64,000 nt of DNA from Bacteroidales bacterium (lineage in GTDB: Bacteria > Bacteroidota > Bacteroidia > Bacteroidales > UBA932). The translations under genes were made by a program, and so were the position numbers. Position 1 is the first letter of the stretch; each line of letters opens with the position of its first letter. This document shows, in pieces, positions 22,921-32,468 of the stretch. Below the pieces are notes generated by a model. It was not told the origin of the DNA. It made no database searches and saw only the letters and a list, made by a program, of their open reading frames with translations. The stretch is taken from contig JAFSBV010000001.1 of assembly GCA_017437125.1 (NCBI GenBank), forward strand, positions 186,001-250,000, in the 5' to 3' direction.

Positions 22921-24936
22921 ATGAACAACACTAACGTAATGAATCTTGCTGCAGACAACATCAGAATTCTTGCAGCTTCTATGGTAGAAAAGGCAAAATC
23001 AGGTCATCCGGGCGGAGCAATGGGTGGTGCGGACTTCATCAATGTCCTTTACTCCGAGTATCTCCAGTATGATCCTGCAAATCCTAAGTGGGAGGGTCGC
23101 GACCGTTTCTTCCTTGACCCAGGCCACATGGCTCCTATGCTCTATTCGCAGCTTGCTCTTGCAGGCAAATTCTCTCTTGAGGAGCTCCAGCAGCTTCGTC
23201 AGTGGGAGTCTCCTACACCTGGTCACCCTGAGGTTGACCTCGCACGCGGAATCGAGAACACATCAGGACCTCTCGGACAGGGTCATGTGTTTGCGGTAGG
23301 TGCTGCCATCGCTGCAAAGTTCCTTGCTGCACGCACAGGCAACCCTACTTTCGCAAAGGAGACAATCTATGCATACATCTCTGACGGTGGCGTTCAGGAG
23401 GAGATCTCACAGGGTGCAGGCCGTATCGCCGGTCACCTCGGTCTTGACAACCTCATCATGTTCTATGACTCAAATGACATCCAGCTCTCTACAGAGTGTG
23501 CAGACGTCATGACAGAGGATACAGCAATGAAGTACCGTGCTTGGGGATGGCATGTCATCACTATTAACGGTAACGACTGCGAGGAGATCCGCAAGGCTCT
23601 CGACGAGGCAAAGACAGTTGAGGGACGTCCTGTCCTCATCATCGGCAAGTGTATCATGGGTAAGGGTGCAAGAAAGGCTGACAACTCGTCATACGAGCGT
23701 AACTGCAAGACTCACGGTGCTCCTCTCGGTGGCGATGCATTCAAGAATACAGTGGCTAACCTTGGTGGAGATCCTGAGAATCCTTTCGTGATCTTCGACG
23801 AAGTGAAGGCTCTCTATGCAAAGCGTGAGGAAGAGCTCAAGGCTATCGCAGCCGAGCGTCATGCCGAGGAGGCTGCATGGGCTGCAGCTAATCCTGAGAA
23901 GGCTGCCGCACAGGCTGAGTGGTTCAGCGGTGCCGCTCCAAAGGTTGACTGGTCACTCGTTCAGCAGAAGGCTGGCGACGCTACAAGAAATGCTTCGGCT
24001 GCTGTTCTCAGCCAGCTCGCAAAGCAGGTTCCAAACATGATCTGCGCTTCAGCTGACCTTTCAAACTCAGACAAGACTGACGGCTTCCTCAAGGAGACCA
24101 CTTCATTCGTTCCTGGCGATTTCAGCGGTGCATTCTTCCAGGCAGGTGTTGCAGAGCTTACAATGGCATGCTGCTGCATCGGTATGGCCCTTCACGGAGG
24201 TGTAATCGCAGCCTGCGGTACATTCTTCGTGTTCTCAGACTATATGAAACCAGCTGTACGTATGGCTGCTCTCATGGAGCTCCCTGTCAAGTTCATCTGG
24301 ACACATGACGCATTCCGCGTAGGTGAAGACGGTCCTACTCATGAACCGGTAGAGCAGGAGGCACAGATCCGCCTCATGGAGAAGCTCAAGAACCATCATG
24401 GCAAGAACTCTGTTCTCGTTCTCCGTCCAGCAGACTCAATCGAGACTACACAGTGCTGGAAGATGGCTATGGAGAACACAGCAACTCCTACAGCTCTCAT
24501 CTTCTCACGTCAGAACATCGAGCAGCTTCCTGAGGGAACAGACTACACTCAGGCAGAGAAGGGCGCATATATCGTTGCCGGTTCAGACGAGAATCCTGAC
24601 GTTATCCTCGTAGCTTCAGGTTCTGAGGTTTCAACACTCGTTGCAGGTGCTGCCCTCCTTCGTGAGGATGGTATGAAGGTACGTATCGTAAGTGTTCCTT
24701 CAGAGGGACTCTTCCGCAGCCAGCCTAATGAGTACCAGCAGGAAATCCTTCCATGCGGTGCCAAGATCTTCGGTCTCACTGCAGGTCTTCCTGTAAACCT
24801 CGAGGGTCTCGTAGGTGCTAACGGAAAGGTATTCGGTCTCGAGAGCTTCGGTTTCTCAGCTCCTTACAAGGTGCTTGACGAGAAGCTCGGATTTACTGCT
24901 CAGAACGTTTACAACCAGGTGAAGGCTATGTTCTAG
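22921..24936 (+). CDS. tkt: Transketolase
   Basis: Thiamine-diphosphate enzyme of the pentose phosphate pathway that moves two-carbon units between sugar phosphates; 671 residues, as expected. KSGHPGGAMGGADFINVLY (about 22-40), LDPGHMAPMLYS, and GPLGQGHVFAVGAAIAAKFLAA are the N-terminal substrate and ThDP elements. The metal-binding ISDGGVQEEISQGAGRIAGHL and NLIMFYDSNDIQLS follow. The pyrimidine-domain part is FWTHDAFRVGEDGPTHEPVEQEAQIR-like (about 460-485). Codon choice is strongly biased (GGT/GGC, CGT, AAC, CTC), unlike the neighbouring glycosidases, which points to high expression. Its place beside the xylan genes fits pentose catabolism. GH97 follows 14 bp downstream. Confidence 0.97.
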   Translation: MNNTNVMNLAADNIRILAASMVEKAKSGHPGGAMGGADFINVLYSEYLQYDPANPKWEGRDRFFLDPGHMAPMLYSQLALAGKFSLEELQQLRQWESPTPGHPEVDLARGIENTSGPLGQGHVFAVGAAIAAKFLAARTGNPTFAKETIYAYISDGGVQEEISQGAGRIAGHLGLDNLIMFYDSNDIQLSTECADVMTEDTAMKYRAWGWHVITINGNDCEEIRKALDEAKTVEGRPVLIIGKCIMGKGARKADNSSYERNCKTHGAPLGGDAFKNTVANLGGDPENPFVIFDEVKALYAKREEELKAIAAERHAEEAAWAAANPEKAAAQAEWFSGAAPKVDWSLVQQKAGDATRNASAAVLSQLAKQVPNMICASADLSNSDKTDGFLKETTSFVPGDFSGAFFQAGVAELTMACCCIGMALHGGVIAACGTFFVFSDYMKPAVRMAALMELPVKFIWTHDAFRVGEDGPTHEPVEQEAQIRLMEKLKNHHGKNSVLVLRPADSIETTQCWKMAMENTATPTALIFSRQNIEQLPEGTDYTQAEKGAYIVAGSDENPDVILVASGSEVSTLVAGAALLREDGMKVRIVSVPSEGLFRSQPNEYQQEILPCGAKIFGLTAGLPVNLEGLVGANGKVFGLESFGFSAPYKVLDEKLGFTAQNVYNQVKAMF

Positions 24937-24950
24937 CATTTGCTGCAACT

Positions 24951-26963
24951 ATGAAAAGATTCATATCATTTATAATGGTGGCCGCCGCATATATGTGCGC
25001 GGCCATCGCTTTATCTGCCGAGGCAAAGGCTGATATCCCTAGCCCGGACGGCTCTACGGTCGTTTCTGTCATCAACAGGGAGGGAGAGGTATATTATCAG
25101 ATCGAGCATAATGGAAAGAGGCTTGTGCACTCGTCCCGTCTCGGACTTCGCACGAACGCATTTGATTTTTCAGAGCTTGAGTTCGTGACTGCCGAAAATG
25201 ACCGTGTTGCCGGTGAATATGTCATGAACCGCAGCAAGGCATCCGATGTTTCTTATGATGTGAACAGGTCTGTCCTGACATTCAGGAACAAGGACGGAAA
25301 GAATCTTCAGATCGAGTTCCGTGTAGGAAACAATGATGTGGCATTCCGTTACTTCATCCCTAAGGAAGGGGGCACAGGAAGCGTCAGGATCCTTGAGGAA
25401 CTTACTGAATTCTCATTCCCTGACACTCCTCAGCATGACCATGTCAAGACCTATCTCACTCCTCAGAGTGATGCTATGATCGGCTGGATGCGTACAAAAC
25501 CGAGCTATGAAGAGTATTATGGCGTAGGAAAGCCTGTGACAGCTCCTTCAGAGTATGGACACGGATATACATTCCCATGTCTTTTCCAGATCGGAAGTGA
25601 CGGCTGGGTGCTTGTCAGCGAGACAGGAGTGGACGGCAGATTCTGCGGTTCACGTCTTGGAGAGTACTACAAGACATCCGGTCAGATTCCTATGTATTAT
25701 GACACCATGCAGGGCTACGAAGGCGCTACATACAAGATCGAATTCCCTATGCCGGAAGAGAACAATGGCAACGGCACATCTGAGCCTGCAATCGCTCTGC
25801 CGGGTGCAACTCCTTGGAGGACGATCACATTGGGCGAGACACTGAAACCGATTGTAGAGACAACAGTTACATGGGATGTCGTGGAGCCGCTTTACGAGAC
25901 AGCAAATGAATATGCTTTCGGCAAAGGAACATGGAGCTGGATCGTATGGCAGGATGCCAGCATATGTGTAGAAGACCAGAAGAAATATATCGATCTTTCT
26001 TCTGCAATGGGTTTCAGATACAACCTCGTTGACAACTGGTGGGACCAGACCATCGGACATGATGCCATTCCGGAGCTTGTCAAATATGCCAAGGAAAGAA
26101 ATGTGGAGCTGTTCTTGTGGTACAGCTCAAGCGGATGGTGGAATGACATCGAGCAGAGTCCTGTCCATATAATGAGCAATCCTATTCTTCGCAAGAAGGA
26201 AATGAGATGGCTTCGTGACAATGGCATCAAAGGCATCAAGGTCGATTTCTTCGGCGGAGACAAGCAGGAGACCATGGCCCTTTATGAGGCTATCCTCAGC
26301 GATGCAGATGATCATGGCCTTATGGTCATATTCCACGGCTGCACCATTCCTCGCGGATGGGAGAAGATGTATCCGAATTATGTGGGAAGCGAGGCTGTAC
26401 GTGCATCTGAAAACCTTGTCTTCTCCCAGTATGAGTGCGATCAGGAGGCGCAGGCGGCATGTCTGCATCCGTTCATCCGCAACACCGTCGGATGTATGGA
26501 GTTCGGAGGATGCTTCCTTAATGAAAGACTCGAAAGGACAAACAAACGCGGTACGACACGCCGCACATCTGATGTGTTCCAGCTCGCGACATGTGTGCTG
26601 TTCCAGAATCCGATCCAGAATTTCGCGATCACTCCGAACAATCTCGAGGATGCTCCTCAGGTTTGTCTGGATTTCCTTCGCGAAGTTCCTACAACATGGG
26701 ATGAGACCCGTTATATTGACGGTTTGCCTGGTGAATATGTGGTTCTTGCCCGTCGCAACGGCGACAGATGGTATGTCGCTGCAGCCAACGCTGTCGATCA
26801 GCCGGTGGAGTTCAAGGTTAAGGACGTCCTTGAAGCCCTCGGTCTCGAGGATGCTACGGTGCGTCTTATCGATGGCGGCAACACCCCTGAGGAAAGGTTC
26901 GCAAAGCCATCCGGCAAAATCGTTGTCCCTAAAAACGACGGTGCCGTCCTTATTATCGGATAG
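24951..26963 (+). CDS. GH97 glycoside hydrolase, retaining type (alpha-galactosidase-like)
   Basis: A 670-residue exported enzyme with a signal peptide (about 1-24, cleaved near ALSAEAKA). GH97 layout: an N-terminal super-sandwich domain (PSPDGSTVVSVINREGEVYYQI onward), a (beta/alpha)8 barrel from about 290, and a C-terminal all-beta domain with RNGDRWYVAAANA. GIKGIKVDFFGGDKQ places an Asp (about residue 432) where retaining GH97 enzymes have their nucleophile; the SusB-like inverting members use Glu residues instead. Alpha-galactosidase is the best-known retaining activity, but other alpha-linkages in glucuronoxylan side chains remain possible. It is in an operon with transketolase and convergent with the regulator gene, with 9 bp between stops. 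Confidence 0.9.
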   Translation: MKRFISFIMVAAAYMCAAIALSAEAKADIPSPDGSTVVSVINREGEVYYQIEHNGKRLVHSSRLGLRTNAFDFSELEFVTAENDRVAGEYVMNRSKASDVSYDVNRSVLTFRNKDGKNLQIEFRVGNNDVAFRYFIPKEGGTGSVRILEELTEFSFPDTPQHDHVKTYLTPQSDAMIGWMRTKPSYEEYYGVGKPVTAPSEYGHGYTFPCLFQIGSDGWVLVSETGVDGRFCGSRLGEYYKTSGQIPMYYDTMQGYEGATYKIEFPMPEENNGNGTSEPAIALPGATPWRTITLGETLKPIVETTVTWDVVEPLYETANEYAFGKGTWSWIVWQDASICVEDQKKYIDLSSAMGFRYNLVDNWWDQTIGHDAIPELVKYAKERNVELFLWYSSSGWWNDIEQSPVHIMSNPILRKKEMRWLRDNGIKGIKVDFFGGDKQETMALYEAILSDADDHGLMVIFHGCTIPRGWEKMYPNYVGSEAVRASENLVFSQYECDQEAQAACLHPFIRNTVGCMEFGGCFLNERLERTNKRGTTRRTSDVFQLATCVLFQNPIQNFAITPNNLEDAPQVCLDFLREVPTTWDETRYIDGLPGEYVVLARRNGDRWYVAAANAVDQPVEFKVKDVLEALGLEDATVRLIDGGNTPEERFAKPSGKIVVPKNDGAVLIIG

Positions 26964-26972
26964 TATTGGCTT

Positions 26973-29900
26973 CTATTTGAATATACTGTTCAATACCTCC
27001 TCATCCTTGCAGTCCATGTATTTCGCTACAAAATCCTTCGGAGTCATTCCGAAATAATCATGGAATGAGTTCGAGAAATACGAATGTGTGGAGAAACCAA
27101 CCTTATAGGCAACCTCCGAGATGTTCACCTTATTGTTGATCAGCAGGAAAGCGGCCTGCTTCAGCCTGATCGATTTTATAAGACTGCTTGGTGAGATATT
27201 CATGACCTCTTTCAACTTTCTGTTGAGGTGCACGCGGCTCATACCGACTTCACGGCTGAGATCTTCGACTGTGAAGTCGGTATTGTCCATATTGTTCCTT
27301 ATGGTCTCGATCACCTTGTTGACAAGCTGGCTGTCAGTATCCTTCATCTTCGTGTCTCCGAACCTGTAATCAATTTCCTTGTTGTACTTGTTGCGGATCG
27401 TATCACGTGTCGATATTGCGTTAGAAATGGTGCTCTTAAGCATTTCCAGAGATATAGGTTTGGTGAGGAACCGGTCTGCACCGCTATAGACGCACCTCTG
27501 CTGGCTGGCTTCGTCTGATGACGAAGTAAGGATTATTACAGGAATGTGGTTGGTCTCAGGATTCTTCTTCACCTTCTCGCACAGTTCTGCTCCATCCATT
27601 CCGTCCATCATAAGATCCGTCACAACGGCATCCGGCAGGGTCGTGGTTATCTTCGACCATGCTTCCTTTCCGCTTGCACATACCTCGATATTGTAATAAG
27701 CCTGAAGCTCAAGCGCCAGATATGCACGCATCTCACTGTCATCGTCTATCAGCACGATATTCCTCTTGGATCTTGCCTGCTTGTGCTTCACCTTCTCTTC
27801 CGGTGCATAGGTCACATCCTCACGGCTTTCAAAATTCTCTCCGGAGAATGCAGGTCCCTTGGTATAAAGATCCTTGTGGTTGGTCGGCTTAGTCATTTCT
27901 TCAGGAGAAAGGTGGTCGCAGCCAGTCGGAATCCTAACGGCGAAAGCCACTCCTCCATTTGTATTATAAGCGCGTATGTCTCCATGATGGAGCTCCACCA
28001 GCATCTTGGACAGATGCAGTCCGACGCCGGATCCCACCTTGGCATCAAGAACGTCTGTCTGGAAGAATCTGTCGAAAAGTCTGTCCAGATGGCGCTCGTC
28101 AACGCTGCTTCCGGAATTCTCGATCACGAACTCCACATATTCCCTGGCAGATGTGTCCAGAATGCCGTTGTTCCTCATGGCACCGCTGACATGAATTGAA
28201 ATCACACCGTTCTCCGGTGTATATTTGAATGCGTTGGACAGGATGTTGAATATGATCTTGTCGAAGTTTCCCTGATCTATCCACAGACTCGTGACCTCTG
28301 ACTCCGGAGTTATGGTAAACCTGATGTTCTTGCTGACTGCAAGATTGTCGAACGATTTCATGATGTCCCTGATGAAATAAACGACATCGGTTTCCAGGAA
28401 ATGAAGCTGCATCTGGCCGCTGTCAACCTTCCTCATGTCAAGCAGCTGGTTCACAAGGCGGAGAATACGGAGAGAGTTCCTGTACATGAGATTGTAAAGC
28501 TCTTTCTGCTTCGGATCCTTTTCCTCTTCGCGCATCTTCTTCAACGGGCTCATGACCAGAGTGAGTGGAGTACGTATTTCATGGGAAATGTTCGTGAACA
28601 TCTTGAGTTTCATCTCCTTGATCTCGGACTCTTCTCTTTCCATCCTACGGATTCTCACCCTCTTTTTCCACTGCATGATGCCGATGCAGGCAAGAATCAG
28701 CATGATGACATATAAGATGAACGCCCACCATGAGAGATACCACGGCGGCAGTATCCTTATGCCGATTTCACGATATGATGAATCTTCGTTCTCTCCTTCG
28801 AAATATGCCTTTACCTTGAGAATATATCTTCCGGAAGGAATGTTCGTATATGTGACAGTTCTTGAGTCCGGACGGGCATGGTTCCATGCGTTGTCGAACC
28901 CCTCCAGCATATAATCATAGACGATCTTGCGCGGATTGGTATATTCCAGAACGGAAAATTTTATTGAAAATATGTTCCTGTCTTCAGGCAGGGTTATCGA
29001 AGTAGCCTGGGTGATATGCTTGTCCAGGATGTTCTCCTCTCCAGGCTCATAGATGACTGGTTCGTTCATCACTCTGAGGTCGGAGAAATAAAGAGGAGGT
29101 ACAGGGTGTGTCCTCTGCTCGACGATATGCGGGTAGAAGGACGTCAGTCCCTTGATTCCTCCGAAATAAAGCTTGCCATCCTTGGCTTTGCAGGATGCTC
29201 TTGAATGAAACTCGTTCTCCTGGAGGCCGTCATAATGGTAATAGTTCTTGAATTCTCCGGATGCCGGATCGAATCTTGAAAGACCGTTCAAGGTAGCTAT
29301 CCAGAGATTGCCGTCGTTACCTTCTATGATTCCGTTGACGACATTGCTTGGAAGTCCGTCGGCCACCGTATATGAAAACGTCTCTTTCGAACGTCTGTCA
29401 AAGCGGAACAGACCTTCTCCTGTACCTATCCACATCATGCCGTCCGCGCTTTCACAGAATGAATTCACCCTTATCTTCAAGGATTCATCCACCTCGTACC
29501 TGATCAGATCCTTTACCCTGTGGTCATAGCACATAGGGCCGTTGTATGTACCTACCCACAGCATCCCGTCATTGTCAAGGCTGATGTTGCTGACCCATTT
29601 GTTGTCGTCTTCGGCATATGTCCTGATCACTTTTTCCTGAGGCAGGGCGATAATCGACATGCCGTTTCCATGAGTTCCGACATAAAGGATATCCTCTTCA
29701 GGAGAATATGCGAGACATACGGTCCTTACTGTATTGAGCGCATCCTGATCGCGGAATTGTCTGAATCCGGTCTGCGGAGTCCAGCTGATTAGGCCTCCCA
29801 GATACGTGGCGATCCATATCGTTCCTCTTTTGTCCTGTATGACAGACATTATGGAATTGTTGCTGAGGCCTGAATTGCTGTTGGAAAAATGCCTTCTCTT

Positions 29901-31088
29901 TCCTTCTTTGTCAATATGGAATATTCCGGATCCGTCTGTGCCGACCCAGATGCCTCCGTTCACGGCATCTTCGGTGACGGAAGTTACACAGGAAGAATGC
30001 TCTTCTGTCCCTTCCCCGTCTGTCAGAGGTACATCTACAAAGCCGTACATGGACTTGGGAATGACCATGACGCCGGTCTGGAAGGCTCCTACCCATACGT
30101 TGCCCTGATTATCTTCCATGAGACTATGCACCTTCCAGGAAGAAGTCCGGTATGGAGTGTTCGGAAGGGTGATGTCATAAAGTCTCTCGGTTTCAGCATC
30201 GAAGAGCTTGATTCCGTTGTTTTCCAGACCTGTCAGAAAGGTCGATTCCCCATATTGAGGAGCTATGTTGTTCTTCAGGAGACTCTCCACCTTGCATCTT
30301 GAAGCGCTTGCATCTTTTGCCCTCCTGACCGAACCGCTTTCATTGTCATATATGAGAATGCCGTGGCTGGATGTTCCGATGATAATCTTTCCAGTCTTGA
30401 CGTCCTCTGTGAAGGATCTTACCGTTATCTCTTTCGGGAGACCGTTACGTCTGATGTCTGACACGGAACCTGTCTTAAGGTCAATGACTGCGATGCCACC
30501 GTCTTCCGTGCTGACCCACAATCTTTCCTTGCTGTCCTTGAACAGCTTTCTGATGAACCGTGAGGGCAGTCCGGAATTGATTGTCAGCTGCATCTTGCTG
30601 TCAACATCATGACTGACAGGATCCAATACATAAATGCCATGACCTGAAGAGGCTGCAAGTATCTTGTCCTCTCCGTTGATCCGGGCCTGGATGATGTCAG
30701 CTATGTGCTGGTCTGACAAAGGAACATCCGTATCCTTGAGATCGACCTTAGTGAAGGAGTTATATGATTCGTCGAAAATCTGAAGTCCAGCCGAAGTTCC
30801 TGTCCAGAATGTTCCATAGCTGTCTTCAAACACGCTGATCACAAGATCGCTGGCTATCGAATTCGATGAGTTCCTGTTGAAGTTGAATGTGGCGAAATCC
30901 ATTCCGTCAAATCTGGCAAGTCCGCTGGCGGTGGAAATCCATATGAATCCTTCCTTGTCCTGATATATGCTGTTTATCTGACTGTTAGGGAGTCCTGAAC
31001 CGGAGGTGTATATCCTTGCCGTCTGTGCCCCGGCCGGGATGAACATGGACAGTACGGATAAGGCTATTGTTATAAATTTGTGTTTCAT
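26973..31088 (-). CDS. Hybrid two-component system regulator (HTCS)
   Basis: A one-protein sensor-regulator of about 1371 residues spanning the inner membrane. A signal peptide (MKHKFITIALSVLSMFIPAGAQ) leads into two periplasmic beta-propellers made of reg_prop repeats (IYQDKEGFIWISTASGLARFDG and many like it), then a Y_Y_Y domain (about 700-760) and a membrane helix (about 785-806). Next come HisKA with NISHEIRTPLT (about 835), the HATPase domain, a receiver with VLIDDDSEMRAYL (about 1110) and acceptor Asp near 1158, and an AraC HTH (about 1262-1360). The frame opens to 31193, but the promoter box at 31116-31123 makes 31088 the start. It probably senses xylo-oligosaccharides and controls the flanking operons. 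Confidence 0.95.
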   Translation of the reverse strand: MKHKFITIALSVLSMFIPAGAQTARIYTSGSGLPNSQINSIYQDKEGFIWISTASGLARFDGMDFATFNFNRNSSNSIASDLVISVFEDSYGTFWTGTSAGLQIFDESYNSFTKVDLKDTDVPLSDQHIADIIQARINGEDKILAASSGHGIYVLDPVSHDVDSKMQLTINSGLPSRFIRKLFKDSKERLWVSTEDGGIAVIDLKTGSVSDIRRNGLPKEITVRSFTEDVKTGKIIIGTSSHGILIYDNESGSVRRAKDASASRCKVESLLKNNIAPQYGESTFLTGLENNGIKLFDAETERLYDITLPNTPYRTSSWKVHSLMEDNQGNVWVGAFQTGVMVIPKSMYGFVDVPLTDGEGTEEHSSCVTSVTEDAVNGGIWVGTDGSGIFHIDKEGKRRHFSNSNSGLSNNSIMSVIQDKRGTIWIATYLGGLISWTPQTGFRQFRDQDALNTVRTVCLAYSPEEDILYVGTHGNGMSIIALPQEKVIRTYAEDDNKWVSNISLDNDGMLWVGTYNGPMCYDHRVKDLIRYEVDESLKIRVNSFCESADGMMWIGTGEGLFRFDRRSKETFSYTVADGLPSNVVNGIIEGNDGNLWIATLNGLSRFDPASGEFKNYYHYDGLQENEFHSRASCKAKDGKLYFGGIKGLTSFYPHIVEQRTHPVPPLYFSDLRVMNEPVIYEPGEENILDKHITQATSITLPEDRNIFSIKFSVLEYTNPRKIVYDYMLEGFDNAWNHARPDSRTVTYTNIPSGRYILKVKAYFEGENEDSSYREIGIRILPPWYLSWWAFILYVIMLILACIGIMQWKKRVRIRRMEREESEIKEMKLKMFTNISHEIRTPLTLVMSPLKKMREEEKDPKQKELYNLMYRNSLRILRLVNQLLDMRKVDSGQMQLHFLETDVVYFIRDIMKSFDNLAVSKNIRFTITPESEVTSLWIDQGNFDKIIFNILSNAFKYTPENGVISIHVSGAMRNNGILDTSAREYVEFVIENSGSSVDERHLDRLFDRFFQTDVLDAKVGSGVGLHLSKMLVELHHGDIRAYNTNGGVAFAVRIPTGCDHLSPEEMTKPTNHKDLYTKGPAFSGENFESREDVTYAPEEKVKHKQARSKRNIVLIDDDSEMRAYLALELQAYYNIEVCASGKEAWSKITTTLPDAVVTDLMMDGMDGAELCEKVKKNPETNHIPVIILTSSSDEASQQRCVYSGADRFLTKPISLEMLKSTISNAISTRDTIRNKYNKEIDYRFGDTKMKDTDSQLVNKVIETIRNNMDNTDFTVEDLSREVGMSRVHLNRKLKEVMNISPSSLIKSIRLKQAAFLLINNKVNISEVAYKVGFSTHSYFSNSFHDYFGMTPKDFVAKYMDCKDEEVLNSIFK

Positions 31089-31115
31089 TTGTGTTATTAG
31101 TGTGGTTTCTTGTTG

Positions 31116-31123
31116 CAAAAATA
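31116..31123 (-). promoter_or_regulatory. -7 box of the HTCS gene
   Basis: TATTTTTG on the minus strand matches TAnnTTTG, 27 bp before the ATG at 31088. The longer open frame would run through this promoter. Confidence 0.55.
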
Positions 31124-31253
31124 TCATAAATATCTGGAGAATGCCTGCTTTTGTGTTGAAAATGATACATTCTGGCCGGGAATGAAGCTGCATTCTGTTT
31201 CAAAATCTAATGACTTTGTTACGGAAAAGACTTTTCAAATCCAATATGATGGC

Positions 31254-31261
31254 TAAATTTG
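31254..31261 (+). promoter_or_regulatory. -7 box of the uxuA-GH10-GH35 operon
   Basis: TAAATTTG matches TAnnTTTG, 22 bp before the ATG at 31284. The only TTTG upstream (31215-31218) is too far to be a -33 element, so an activator may be required. Confidence 0.55.
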
Positions 31262-31283
31262 TATCATCTAAAAACAAATGATT

Positions 31284-32465
31284 ATGGAAAAGACCTGGAG
31301 ATGGTTCGGAAAGAAAGATAAGATCACCCTTTCCATGCTTAGGCAGATAGGAGTAGAGGGTATAGTTACAGCGCTTCACGAGGTTCCAAACGGAGAAATA
31401 TGGACTCTCGAAGCCATAAACGATCTCAAGCAGTATATCGAGTCATACGGACTCAGATGGTCTGTCGTAGAAAGCCTTCCTGTATGTGAGGCAATCAAGT
31501 ATGCAGGTCCTGAAAGGGACATGCTGATCGAGAATTACAAGATAAGTCTTGCAAATCTCGGCAAGGCGGGAGTAAAGACCGTGTGCTATAATTTCATGCC
31601 GGTGATCGACTGGATCAGGACAGATCTCGAGCATCCGTGGGCAGACGGCTCGTCTTCGCTATATTTCGACATGGCCCGCTTTGCATATTTCGACACGAGA
31701 ATACTTGCCAGAGAAGGTGCTGAGGCAGATTATTCTCCTGAAATCCTTGCGAAGGTTGAGGCTCTTGACAAGGTCATTTCAGACGAAGAAAAGGCCGATC
31801 TGATAGACTCCATAATCGTCAAGACCCAGGGATTCGTCAACGGCAACATCACTGAAGACGACCTCAATCCGGTCGAGATATTCCGCGGCCTTCTCAAGCA
31901 GTACGACGGCATCACTCGTGACCAGCTTCGTGAAAATATGAGGTATTTCCTCGCTGCGATAATGCCGGTATGTGAGGAATATGGAGTGAATATGTGCGTT
32001 CATCCTGACGATCCTCCTTTCCAGGTTCTCGGACTTCCTCGAATCGTGACATGCGAAGAGGATATAGAATGGTTCCTCAAGGTAGTTGACAACCCTCATA
32101 ACGGCCTGACATTCTGTGCCGGATCCCTCTCGGCCGGAATACACAATGACGTGGTGAAAATGGCTGAGAGATTTGCGGACCGTACCCATTTCGTACATCT
32201 TCGCAGCTGCAACGTGCTTCCTGACGGAAACTTCATCGAGGCCTCCCATCTTGAAGGACGCGGTCATCTTGTGAAGCTCGTACAGATATTCCAGAAACAG
32301 AAGGCCGATCTTCCAATGAGGGTGGATCATGGCCGTACGATGCTCGGTGACGAAGACAAGGGATATAATCCTGGATATTCATTCCACGGCAGGATGCTCG
32401 CCTTAGGACAGGTTGACGGCATCATGGCGGCAGTCAAGGAAATGACAGCTGAACAGATGAAATAA
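31284..32465 (+). CDS. uxuA: Mannonate dehydratase
   Basis: Cytoplasmic enzyme of the glucuronate pathway that turns D-mannonate into 2-dehydro-3-deoxygluconate. MEKTWRWFGKKDKITLSMLRQIGVEGIVTALHEVPNGEIW follows the E. coli UxuA N-terminus closely and selects the ATG at 31284 over the one at 31278. Metal and substrate residues fit: CVHPDDPPFQVLGLPRIV, GLTFCAGSLSAG, FVHLRSCN, and MRVDHGRTMLGD near the end. The length of 393 residues is standard. It is the first gene of an operon with the GH10 xylanase, so glucuronic acid released by GH67 is expected to enter this pathway. uxaC and uxuB are not in the window. Confidence 0.96.
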   Translation: MEKTWRWFGKKDKITLSMLRQIGVEGIVTALHEVPNGEIWTLEAINDLKQYIESYGLRWSVVESLPVCEAIKYAGPERDMLIENYKISLANLGKAGVKTVCYNFMPVIDWIRTDLEHPWADGSSSLYFDMARFAYFDTRILAREGAEADYSPEILAKVEALDKVISDEEKADLIDSIIVKTQGFVNGNITEDDLNPVEIFRGLLKQYDGITRDQLRENMRYFLAAIMPVCEEYGVNMCVHPDDPPFQVLGLPRIVTCEEDIEWFLKVVDNPHNGLTFCAGSLSAGIHNDVVKMAERFADRTHFVHLRSCNVLPDGNFIEASHLEGRGHLVKLVQIFQKQKADLPMRVDHGRTMLGDEDKGYNPGYSFHGRMLALGQVDGIMAAVKEMTAEQMK

Positions 32466-32468
32466 AAA

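Noticed and set aside
23024..24613. Several open frames in other phases within transketolase
   Set aside because: Ser/Arg/Leu-rich translations typical of shifted reading of a codon-biased gene.
26215..27057. 280-codon plus-strand frame over the end of GH97
   Set aside because: It is a +1-shifted reading of GH97, rich in Ser and Arg, without a start signal or homology.
27546..28199. 217-codon frame antisense to the hybrid regulator
   Set aside because: The opposite strand encodes the receiver and kinase domains of an intact regulator; no independent evidence for a gene.
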